From: Candidatus Solincola tengchongensis
GTDB taxonomy: Bacteria; Actinomycetota; Geothermincolia; Geothermincolales; RBG-13-55-18
Reading direction: 5' to 3'
Length of the DNA: 8,365 nt
Assembly: GCA_015711895.1 (NCBI GenBank)
Contig: JACVJH010000385.1
Location: forward strand, 1 to 8,365
Part shown: positions 1 to 5,109 of the stretch, piece after piece
Layout: every line of letters starts with the position of its first letter
How positions within the stretch are numbered: position 1 is the first letter of the stretch
Made by a program: the position numbers and the translations under genes
The notes under the pieces: model-generated
What the model saw: the letters and a program-made list of their open reading frames with translations, nothing else
What the model was told of the DNA's origin: nothing
The model's database searches: none

Positions 1-103
1 TAGTCAATTCTCTCAGCTAACCGGAGAAGGATAAACTTTCCGGCTCTATCCCACATGGAATGGCGAGGTCTTCAAACGGCGGGGACGAGTGGCGACGCGC
101 GGT

Positions 104-142
104 GGATGCATCCCCGGGGGATTTCGTGAGGATAGTGCTATC
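104..142. repeat. Cluster of three short palindromes
   Basis: Three inverted repeats lie within 39 bases. GGATGCATCC at 104-113 is a perfect 10-base palindrome. ATCCCC/GGGGAT at 110-122 has a one-base centre and overlaps the first. GATAG-TG-CTATC occupies 131-142. Such dyads could be operator half-sites or a small RNA fold ahead of the kinase gene. No regulator is identified, and GC-rich DNA yields short palindromes by chance, so the functional reading is weak. Confidence 0.35.
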
Positions 143-357
143 ATTCAGAAAAAGAGGGGTTTTTCGGGACCTGGCCTTCGAGCCGCAGGAAATGGCGCCG
201 CTGGTGATGGGTCCGGGAATCGCTTGGGGCCGGGCGGCTGGCCCGGCGAGCCCGGTCTCATGCCGATAACGGAAGGTTGGCGGGCCCCACAAGAGGTCGA
301 GGCCGTGCCGGGGGAAGGCGCCCTTTATCCCGAACCGCCCCAGGAGCTACGAGCCAT

Positions 358-363
358 GGAGGT
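358..363 (+). promoter_or_regulatory. Ribosome binding site for the TTG-initiated kinase
   Basis: GGAGGT at 358-363 lies 8 bases before the TTG codon at 372. No in-frame ATG with a comparable site occurs near the N-terminus, and the next in-frame ATG (539-541) falls at the start of the GAF domain. This is the main reason for choosing the TTG start. Confidence 0.7.
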
Positions 364-371
364 ATAGAGGG

Positions 372-1751
372 TTGTCCGGTGGAGGATGTGGCCCTTCGGG
401 CCGCGCCAGCGGCGGGGACGGGGAAGAGGCGACTGGCCTGGTAGGCCATGTCTCCGCTCTCCAGAAGGCCCTGGGCTGGGAAAGGGAACAGAACCGGGCC
501 TTGGCCGAGCTGGCACGCGTGCTCCTGGTCTCCAGCGACATGGAGGAGATTTCCTGGAAGGTCCTGGAATACGCCAGGAAGCTCACCTCCAGCCCCTTCG
601 GCTTCGTGGGCTACATCGACATAGAGACCGGATATCTGGTGTGCCCCACCATGACCCGTGACGTCTGGGAGCAGTGCCGCATGCCGGAGAGGGATTACGT
701 CTTCCGGGAGTTCAGAGGCCTTTGGGGGTGGGTGCTCCGGAACCGCCGGCCCATACTCACCAACTCCCCCTCCCGGGATCCCCGCTCCACCGGGGTGCCG
801 GAGGGGCATATACCCATCGAGCGTTTTCTGTCCGTCCCCGCACTAATGGGGGGCGTGCTTGTGGGCCAGATCGCCCTGGCCAATTCCGAGCGCGATTACG
901 TCTCCTCCGACCTAGAGGCGGTATCCCGCCTGGCGGACCTCTACGCCGTGGCCGTCATGCGCATGTGGTCGGAGAGGGAGCTGGACCGCTATCGCAACCA
1001 GCTTGAGGAGGTGGTACGAAAGCGGACCAGGGACCTGGAGGTGGCGGTCCGCAGGCTGGAAGAGGAGGTCGAGGAGCGCAAGAGGAGGGAGGAAGAACTC
1101 CGGGAGACCGCGGAGAGGCTGCGCTCCCTCTCCGCCCACCTCCAGTCGGTGAGGGAGGAGGAACGGCGGCGTATAGCCCGGGAGGTCCACGACACCCTGG
1201 GCCAGTCCCTGACCGGGTTGAAGATAGAGATCTCACTGCTTTCCCGGAAGCTGCCCCTCGACGCGGCCGGAAGACTGGCCGAGCTCACGGAGATGGTGGA
1301 CGATACCATAAAGGCGGTGCGCGAGATCGCCACCGAGCTCCGCCCCAGCGTGCTGGACGACCTGGGGCTCCCTGCCGCCCTGGAATGGGAGGCCAAGAGG
1401 TTCGAGGAGATGAACGAAGTGGAGTGCACCCTCCACGTGGAGAACGGCGCGGACGTGCCGGACAAGGATACGGCGGTCGCCCTCTTCCGCATCGCCCAAG
1501 AGGCGCTGACCAATGTGTCACGGCATGCGGGGGCCCGTAAGGTGGAAGTGAACCTGCGCCGGGCGGGGGGAGAGCTGGTGATGAGCATCGAGGACGACGG
1601 AAGGGGGGCGGAAGAGGAGGACCTGGAGTCCCCGCACGCTCTGGGCATACTGAGCATGCGGGAGAGGGCTTACGCACTCGGCGGCGTTCTTACCGTGAGG
1701 CGGCGGGAGGGAGGCGGGACAGTGGTCGAGGTAAGGGTCCCCTACGGGTGA
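372..1751 (+). CDS. Soluble GAF-domain sensor histidine kinase, NarL/DegS (HisKA_3) type
   Basis: This is a 459-residue sensor kinase that should autophosphorylate on histidine and pass the phosphate to a NarL-family response regulator. No signal peptide or membrane segment is visible, so it is probably cytoplasmic. The domains are: a variable, Gly-rich N-terminus (1-40); a GAF domain (about 50-198) containing FGFVGYIDIETGYLV and GHIPIERFLSVPAL; a charged coiled coil (about 200-258); and a HisKA_3 dimerisation domain (259-330) with phospho-acceptor His273 in EVHDTLGQ. The HATPase_c domain follows, with an N-box at EALTNVSRHA (377-386), a G1 box at EDDGRG and a G2 region at HALGILSMRER. All the expected catalytic motifs are intact. 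The GAF ligand cannot be predicted; Cys91 and Cys102 in the GAF domain are possible cofactor or redox residues, which is speculative. The start is TTG, chosen from the ribosome binding site. The downstream regulators are the obvious partners, but no phosphotransfer evidence exists here. Confidence 0.95.
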   Translation: MSGGGCGPSGRASGGDGEEATGLVGHVSALQKALGWEREQNRALAELARVLLVSSDMEEISWKVLEYARKLTSSPFGFVGYIDIETGYLVCPTMTRDVWEQCRMPERDYVFREFRGLWGWVLRNRRPILTNSPSRDPRSTGVPEGHIPIERFLSVPALMGGVLVGQIALANSERDYVSSDLEAVSRLADLYAVAVMRMWSERELDRYRNQLEEVVRKRTRDLEVAVRRLEEEVEERKRREEELRETAERLRSLSAHLQSVREEERRRIAREVHDTLGQSLTGLKIEISLLSRKLPLDAAGRLAELTEMVDDTIKAVREIATELRPSVLDDLGLPAALEWEAKRFEEMNEVECTLHVENGADVPDKDTAVALFRIAQEALTNVSRHAGARKVEVNLRRAGGELVMSIEDDGRGAEEEDLESPHALGILSMRERAYALGGVLTVRRREGGGTVVEVRVPYG

Positions 1752-1986
1752 GGTGGTAGTCCCCACGGTTTTCCGAGCCTCACCGGGCCGATCCCCGCAT
1801 GATTATAGGGGAGGGCGCGAATCGGCCAGCCGGAGGGATGTGGTGGCCGAATCCCGGGTCGACGGAAGGATGGACGCGGGGAACGGCGTATGCCCCGCCG
1901 TAGAAACGTTGGCTCAGGGAAGGGAGCATGTCCGGGCCGGCGGGAGTGGGTGAGAACTTTCGCCGAGAGGCGCGAGGAGTGTGGCT
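1752..1986 (+). other. Kinase-regulator intergenic region with a bulged hairpin
   Basis: These 235 bases separate the kinase from its likely regulator, which is long for a co-transcribed pair. A GTG-initiated 66-codon frame fills part of it (1753-1953), but its Arg/Gly-rich product and weak ribosome binding context argue against a gene. GGCCGAT (1786-1792) pairs with ATCGGCC (1821-1827). CCCC (1793-1796) extends the helix by pairing with GGGG (1808-1811), leaving a 9-base bulge on the 3' side and an 11-base loop. There is no T-run, so this is not a standard terminator. The hairpin could be an RNA processing or attenuation element. Confidence 0.4.
1974..1979 (+). promoter_or_regulatory. Ribosome binding site that fixes the regulator start at ATG 1987
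   Basis: GAGGAG at 1974-1979 is 7 bases from ATG 1987 but only one base from an in-frame GTG at 1981. The spacing clearly favours the ATG. The protein then begins MRVLVVDDH, which is normal for a NarL-type receiver. Confidence 0.75.
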
Positions 1987-2616
1987 ATGAGGGTATTGGT
2001 GGTTGACGATCACCCGGTGGTACGAAAAGGCATCATCCATATCCTGGAAGAGGATCCCGGCGTGGAGACCTGCGTGGAGGCGGGATCGTCTGCGGAGCTC
2101 ATGGAACGCCTGGCCGGGGAAAGGTGGGACGTGGTGGTCCTGGACATCAACCTCCCGGACCGTAACGGGCTGGATGTCCTGCGGGACCTGAAGGCCGCAT
2201 ATCCGCGCCTCCCCGTACTCGTGCTCTCCGTCTATCCCGAAGACCAGTATGCGGTCATGGCCCTAAGAGCCGGGGCCGCCGGTTACCTTCCCAAAGACGG
2301 GTTGGCCGAGGAGCTCTTGACGGCCCTGCACAAGGTGGCCTCCGGGGGCCGGTACATCACGCAGCACCTGGCGGAGAGGCTGGCCGAGAATCTGGTCTCC
2401 CCGGCGGAGGAACACCCGCACCAGCGGCTCTCGGAGCGCGAATTCCAGGTCCTGCTCGGTCTGGCCTCAGGGAAGCGCCTCAAGGACATCGCCCGGGACA
2501 TGAGCCTCAGCGTGAAGACGGTGAGCACATACCGGGCGCGGGTGCTGGAGAAGATGGGGATGGCGAACAACGCGCAGCTCACCCAGTACGCCCTGCGCCA
2601 CAACCTCCTGCCCTGA
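1987..2616 (+). CDS. NarL/FixJ-family response regulator (REC + LuxR-type HTH)
   Basis: This 209-residue DNA-binding response regulator has the usual length for the NarL family. The receiver domain (about 1-120) has the acidic pair Asp7-Asp8, phospho-acceptor Asp53 in VVLDINLPDRNG, the switch Ser81 in VLVLSVY and the conserved Lys103 in GYLPKD. After a linker, a LuxR-type helix-turn-helix (about 148-205) runs from LSEREFQVL through VKTVSTYRARVLEKMG. All key residues are present. The protein should dimerise and bind DNA after phosphorylation. The HisKA_3 kinase 235 bases upstream is of the class that pairs with NarL-type regulators, so it is the likely donor. Target genes are unknown, but the local sigma factor and the intergenic palindromes are plausible candidates. 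Confidence 0.95.
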   Translation: MRVLVVDDHPVVRKGIIHILEEDPGVETCVEAGSSAELMERLAGERWDVVVLDINLPDRNGLDVLRDLKAAYPRLPVLVLSVYPEDQYAVMALRAGAAGYLPKDGLAEELLTALHKVASGGRYITQHLAERLAENLVSPAEEHPHQRLSEREFQVLLGLASGKRLKDIARDMSLSVKTVSTYRARVLEKMGMANNAQLTQYALRHNLLP

Positions 2617-2712
2617 GCCCGGGACGTGCCCTTACGGGCCATCCCCGGCTCGCCGGAATACCTTCCGTCCTTCTCCCAACCGGCTGATCCGCGACTGCCC
2701 TCCTGTGGGCAT

Positions 2713-2725
2713 CGGGACGGTCCCG
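2713..2725. repeat. 13-base palindrome CGGGAC-G-GTCCCG
   Basis: The arms at 2713-2718 and 2720-2725 are perfect inverted repeats around a single G. This is operator-like in size and symmetry. It lies about 100 bases past the NarL regulator stop and about 300 bases before the receiver-only gene. No cognate regulator can be named. Confidence 0.4.
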
Positions 2726-2767
2726 CCAACACGCCTTGCCCGACGGTTTTCGGTCCTCAGCCCGCAT

Positions 2768-2825
2768 GCCACAGGCAGGCGCCTTCCTCCTCCGCGGTTC
2801 GCCGCTGTGGCCTCTTCTGGGAGGC
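2768..2825 (+). other. Predicted RNA hairpin with UUCG tetraloop and an alternative pairing
   Basis: GCGG-TTCG-CCGC (2794-2805) forms a stem with a UUCG tetraloop, a very stable RNA loop. It is directly extended on the 3' side by TGTGGC (2806-2811), which pairs perfectly with GCCACA (2768-2773) and leaves a 20-base pyrimidine-rich bulge. GCCTC (2810-2814) can instead pair with GAGGC (2821-2825), which would compete for two bases of the outer helix. Two partly exclusive folds upstream of a gene resemble an attenuator or switch, but no known family is recognised. Confidence 0.4.
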
Positions 2826-2868
2826 GAAACACTCTTCCCTGTCCGCTCTTCCGCTGGCTGTCCTCACG

Positions 2869-2887
2869 GGTTGAGGGAACCCATCCC
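2869..2887 (+). repeat. 19-base intergenic repeat, copy 1
   Basis: The motif GGTTNAGGGAACCCATCCC has its first copy here, 133 bases before the receiver-only gene. The second copy at 5037-5055 matches at 18 of 19 positions and lies in the amidase leader. Within the motif, GGTT can pair with AACC across a 5-base loop. Its role is unknown. Confidence 0.6.
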
Positions 2888-3020
2888 GCTTGCGTGGGAG
2901 ATTTCCTACACCGGGGAGGGGCGCTTTCCGATACCCCCGTAACTTCACGCTGCATAGGATGAGTACGAAAGGGCGGCGGGCGGCTTTCCGAGGTGGGGAA
3001 GCGACGTTGGAAGGAAAAAG

Positions 3021-3500
3021 GTGAGAAAAGAGGATGCCGCAGGGGATCGAGGGAGCGCAAAGACCAGGATACTGGTGGCTGACGACCACCGGGTCATCCG
3101 CGCCGGGTTGAGAAGGATCATGGAGGGCGAGGAAGACCTGGACCTGTGTGGAGAGGCGGAGGACGCCGCAGGTTTGCTCCGTCAGGTGCGTGGAGAGAAA
3201 TGGGACCTTCTCATCCTGGACATAAGCCTTCCCGACCGCAGCGGGCTTGAGGTCCTGGAAGAGGTTAGGGAACTGCAACCCGAGATGAAGGTACTCGTCC
3301 TTTCCATGCACGAGGATCCCCTGTATGTCAAAAAGGCCTTTGCCCTCGGGGCTTTGGGCTACATAAGCAAGGACTGCACCCCGGAAGAGGTGGTGGAAGC
3401 GGTTCGGGAGGTGGCACGGGGGGAGCGCTACCTGGGTCGGTTCCTGGCCCGAAAAATCGGCCTGGAGCTCAAGAATCTCGGTCCGGGCAACGGTGCGTGA
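3021..3500 (+). CDS. Receiver-only response regulator of NarL lineage, without HTH
   Basis: This 159-residue protein is a complete receiver domain after a short charged N-terminal extension. It has the acidic pair Asp21-Asp22, phospho-acceptor Asp67 in LILDISLPDRSG, switch Ser95 and Lys117 in GYISKD. It resembles the NarL-type regulator encoded upstream, including the start of the linker (GERYLGRFLARKIGLEL), but stops where the LuxR helix-turn-helix should follow. I translated the 118 bases after the stop in all three forward frames and found no HTH, so this is a real loss, not a frameshift in the window. The GTG start is supported by GGAAGG at 3009-3014, 6 bases upstream. It cannot bind DNA by the usual route and may act as a phosphate sink, a competitor for the kinase or a protein-binding switch. 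It sits 118 bases before a sigma factor gene. Confidence 0.9.
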   Translation: MRKEDAAGDRGSAKTRILVADDHRVIRAGLRRIMEGEEDLDLCGEAEDAAGLLRQVRGEKWDLLILDISLPDRSGLEVLEEVRELQPEMKVLVLSMHEDPLYVKKAFALGALGYISKDCTPEEVVEAVREVARGERYLGRFLARKIGLELKNLGPGNGA

Positions 3501-3618
3501 GGCCCAGGACGTGCTGCGCCCGTAGGGGACCGGGCTCCTTGGAAGACGAGGTATAGGAACGGATCGCGGCACGGGGTTTGGATAGCCGCGTTCGAGAGGG
3601 AAAGAGCGAGGAGGTCGC
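3501..3618 (+). other. Short spacer between the receiver gene and the sigma factor
   Basis: These 118 bases hold a weak GCCCG/CGGGC stem (3518-3522 and 3531-3535, 8-base loop) without a T-run. They end in the strong site GAGGAGGT (3608-3615), which is close (3 bases) to the sigma factor ATG. No promoter is evident, which is compatible with co-transcription of the receiver and sigma genes. Confidence 0.45.
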
Positions 3619-4422
3619 ATGGATGAGAAGGTGAAGACGGCTGGGAGAGGCGCTTCCTCTTCACCGGAGGAGAGGAGGTCGCGGCACCGCAGGGAGACCG
3701 AGCTCCTGGAACGCATCCGGCGGGACGACGACCCCAGGGCCAAAGAAGAATTCCTGGAGAGGTATCGAGAGCTGCTGCATCGTTTCGCCCACAAGTACCA
3801 TTCCGACCGACTTCCCTACGAGGATGCCTTTCAGCTTGCCGCTCTGGGCATGTGGAAGGCCGTCCGACGCTTCAATCCCTCCCGGGGCATCTCCTTCATA
3901 ACCTTCGCCTATCCCACCATAGAGGGAGAACTCAAGAAACATTACCGCGACCACCTGGAGCTGATACGCATGCCCCGTCCCCTGCGCGAGCTCCGCCACC
4001 GCGTTGAAGCTGAGCGTCGAGCCCTGGAACAGGCGGGCAGGCGCCCGGACGTGCCCCTACTGGCAGAGAGGCTGGGCGTGCCCGAAGAGGAGATAATCGA
4101 GGTGCTGGCAGCGGGCCAAACAGGGAACGTCTTCTCCCTGGATTATGTCTGCGGGGAGGAAGAGGCCGACACCCTCGGTTCCCTGGTGGGGGAGCACGAC
4201 CCGGCCTTCGAGGAGGTGGAGAGAGGTCTGGTGCTCGAGGAGGGCCTCTCCAGGCTCCCGCACCGCCACCGCCAGGTGCTGGAGATGCGGCTGCGCGGGG
4301 GGATGACCCAGACCAGGATAGCCCGCAATCTGAGGATATCCCAGATGCACGTCTCGCGGCTCATCCGCGAGGCGGTGGAGATGCTGGCCACGATGTGCCG
4401 CTCGGAGACCGACATCGCCTGA
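3619..4422 (+). CDS. RNA polymerase sigma factor, SigB/SigF/SigG type (sigma-70 family)
   Basis: This 267-residue alternative sigma factor should direct RNA polymerase to a dedicated promoter set. Region 2 (about 42-112) includes the typical DAFQLAALGMWKAVRRFNPSRG and SFITFAYPTIEGELKKHYRD segments. Region 3 (about 117-200) has MPRPLRELRHRV and a LAERLGVPEEEI motif. Region 4 (about 205-257) ends with a helix-turn-helix around TQTRIARNLRISQMHVSRLIREAV, where SQMHVSRL is characteristic of SigB/SigF-like stress and sporulation factors. The length is normal for the class. Such factors are commonly held inactive by an RsbW/SpoIIAB-like anti-sigma kinase encoded next to them; none is visible here. 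Instead the gene follows a receiver-only protein, and it ends in an intrinsic terminator. The SigB versus SigF/SigG assignment cannot be resolved by eye, so no gene symbol is given. Confidence 0.93.
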   Translation: MDEKVKTAGRGASSSPEERRSRHRRETELLERIRRDDDPRAKEEFLERYRELLHRFAHKYHSDRLPYEDAFQLAALGMWKAVRRFNPSRGISFITFAYPTIEGELKKHYRDHLELIRMPRPLRELRHRVEAERRALEQAGRRPDVPLLAERLGVPEEEIIEVLAAGQTGNVFSLDYVCGEEEADTLGSLVGEHDPAFEEVERGLVLEEGLSRLPHRHRQVLEMRLRGGMTQTRIARNLRISQMHVSRLIREAVEMLATMCRSETDIA

Positions 4423-4435
4423 GCCGAGAAGGCCG

Positions 4436-4454
4436 AAGGGAATCGTTCCCTTTT
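4436..4454 (+). terminator. Intrinsic terminator after the sigma factor
   Basis: AAGGGAA (4436-4442) pairs perfectly with TTCCCTT (4446-4452) across a TCG loop, and the run of Ts continues to 4454. It lies 13 bases after the sigma factor stop codon. The T-run is short, so termination may be partial. It closes the signalling gene set on the 3' side. Confidence 0.75.
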
Positions 4455-4834
4455 GCGTGACCTCTATTCGACCGTCCGGTTGCACATTTTTAGCGAAGCG
4501 ACTATGCCTCGACAGGGGAGGCGGCATCACCGGTGGCAGCCCCAGGGCCCGAGGGTCACCTGGAGCCACGGGTTTTCGGAGGACGAAGAGCCCAGGAAGG
4601 CGCAGAGCCCGCGATGACAGTCGACCCCCCGGTAATTTTCGCCATCGTCGTGCGGTGAATGAGCCGTGTTATCGTCGCCCAGGATCCCTGCCGGCGGGGA
4701 AGGCGCTTGCCTTATAATCCCCCCATATTCCCGGGAGGGTTTTCCTTGTGGATGACCCTTAGGATACCCCTTCACCTTTTCCGGACATGGACCAGGCGCA
4801 GGCGAACGATTGCGGGGGGGTGATTGTGGAATAC

Positions 4835-4935
4835 AGGGCAGATTTGGAAGACGATGCCCTATTCGCCATGTGACGTGGCTTGCCCGTGGATTTCCAATGC
4901 CGGAACCCAGCGGTCTTCGGAAGACCTGTTTCCGG
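4835..4935 (+). other. Run of predicted RNA hairpins (candidate structured RNA)
   Basis: Three successive stems are visible. AGGGCA (4835-4840) pairs with TGCCCT (4855-4860) across a 14-base loop. GCCATG (4865-4870) pairs with CGTGGC (4874-4879), with one G-T wobble and a TGA loop. CCGGAA (4900-4905) pairs with TTCCGG (4930-4935) and encloses GGTCTTC-G-GAAGACC (4912-4926). They do not match an RNA family that I recognise; a c-di-GMP riboswitch was considered and rejected. The - strand would fold similarly, so orientation is uncertain. Confidence 0.4.
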
Positions 4936-4944
4936 ATTTCCGGA
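4929..4944 (+). repeat. Tandem octamer TTTCCGGA x2
   Basis: TTTCCGGA occurs twice in direct succession (4929-4936 and 4937-4944). The first copy forms the 3' arm of the outer stem of the hairpin at 4900-4935, so the second copy is an alternative pairing partner for CCGGAA at 4900-4905. Confidence 0.6.
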
Positions 4945-4963
4945 CGGTGTGTTCCTGTTCCGA

Positions 4964-4992
4964 TTGAGTTACGCCCGCATGGGGTAAATAAT
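4964..4992 (+). promoter_or_regulatory. Sigma-70-like promoter for the amidase
   Basis: TTGAGT (4964-4969) is followed, after exactly 17 bases, by AATAAT (4987-4992), which matches the -10 consensus at 5 of 6 positions. Transcription would start near 5000 and give a leader of about 110 bases before the amidase ATG, carrying the 19-base repeat. This is the clearest housekeeping-type promoter in the window. It suggests the amidase is transcribed separately from the sigma operon. Confidence 0.55.
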
Positions 4993-5036
4993 AGGTGAAG
5001 TCCGGCTAGGGTTGCTTGAAGCGGGTCCACCGAGGC

Positions 5037-5055
5037 GGTTTAGGGAACCCATCCC
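5037..5055 (+). repeat. 19-base intergenic repeat, copy 2
   Basis: The sequence GGTTTAGGGAACCCATCCC differs from copy 1 (2869-2887) only at the fifth base. It lies in the predicted amidase leader. GGGAACCC (5043-5050) can also pair, with one bulged base, with the GGGTCCC that follows at 5064-5070. That could make the leader fold and influence access to the downstream AAGGAGGT. Confidence 0.6.
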
Positions 5056-5109
5056 CGACCGGCGGGTCCCGACGGCGAGGATAAGAAGCGCGGGAAGGAG
5101 GTAACGGCC

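Larger units (their letters stand above)
1..371. other. Non-coding leader upstream of the histidine kinase
   Basis: I find no gene supported in these 371 bases. The short open frames here lack a convincing ribosome binding site and encode low-complexity Gly/Pro/Arg-rich products. Visible structure includes an imperfect hairpin at 21-43 (arms 21-29 and 36-43, one bulged G, 6-base loop), which could be the 3' end of a transcript from the left but has no T-run. There is also a cluster of palindromes at 104-142 and an AAAAA/TTTTT pair at 149-153 and 160-164. I see no convincing -35/-10 pair. The kinase promoter is presumably here or upstream, but I cannot place it. Confidence 0.5.
2617..3020. other. 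404-base non-coding region between the two regulators
   Basis: I see no supportable gene; long open frames here on the - strand are overlaps of the opposite strand and have no family features. The region holds a CCGGC-TC-GCCGG palindrome (2645-2656), a CGGGAC-G-GTCCCG palindrome (2713-2725), and a UUCG-loop hairpin inside a longer GCCACA/TGTGGC helix (2768-2811). It also holds one copy of a 19-base repeated motif (2869-2887) and two TTTCCGA sites (2925-2931 and 2985-2991). No clear sigma-70 promoter is seen. The number of predicted structures suggests an RNA leader for the downstream receiver gene, but this is inference. Confidence 0.45.
4423..5109. other. 687-base non-coding region between sigma factor and amidase
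   Basis: After the terminator at 4436-4454 I find no supportable gene. Open frames on either strand (for example 4457-4717 on + and 4527-5030 on -) give Pro/Arg/Gly-rich translations with no family features. A TATAAT at 4713-4718 has no matching -35 at the right distance. A series of hairpins is predicted between 4797 and 4935, and a better promoter lies at 4964-4992. The second copy of the 19-base repeat is at 5037-5055. This is the longest gene-free stretch in the window and the best place to look for a small RNA. Confidence 0.5.

Noticed and set aside
1753..1953. A 66-codon GTG-initiated open frame right after the kinase stop
   Set aside because: Arg/Gly-rich translation with no family features, and only a weak ribosome binding context.
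1737..3530. A 12-base inverted match, GTCCCCTACGGG at 1737-1748 and its reverse complement at 3519-3530
   Set aside because: The first copy is within the kinase coding end, and a few 12-base matches are expected by chance in 8 kb of GC-rich sequence.
3580..3602. A GTTCGAGA string resembling a tRNA T-loop
   Set aside because: The flanking bases do not form a T-stem and no acceptor or anticodon arm is present; no tRNA was found in the window.
3501..3618. A frameshifted LuxR HTH following the receiver-only gene
   Set aside because: None of the three forward frames gives HTH-like sequence and the gap is too short to hold the whole domain.
2757..3794. A 345-codon - strand open frame crossing the receiver-only gene
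   Set aside because: It spans parts of two well-supported + strand genes and has no recognisable domain.
4713..4718. Exact TATAAT as a promoter -10
   Set aside because: No -35-like hexamer at 16-18 bases and no extended -10; a better promoter lies at 4964-4992. Kept only as a remark.
4831..4870. Possible c-di-GMP (GEMM) riboswitch, because of ACAGGGCA at 4834
   Set aside because: The remaining conserved GEMM segments (GNRA-capped helix, GGGACGCAAAGCC-like stretch) are absent.
4527..5030. A 167-codon open frame on the - strand in the long gap
   Set aside because: Translation is Pro/Gly/Arg/His-rich without motifs; such frames are common in GC-rich non-coding DNA.
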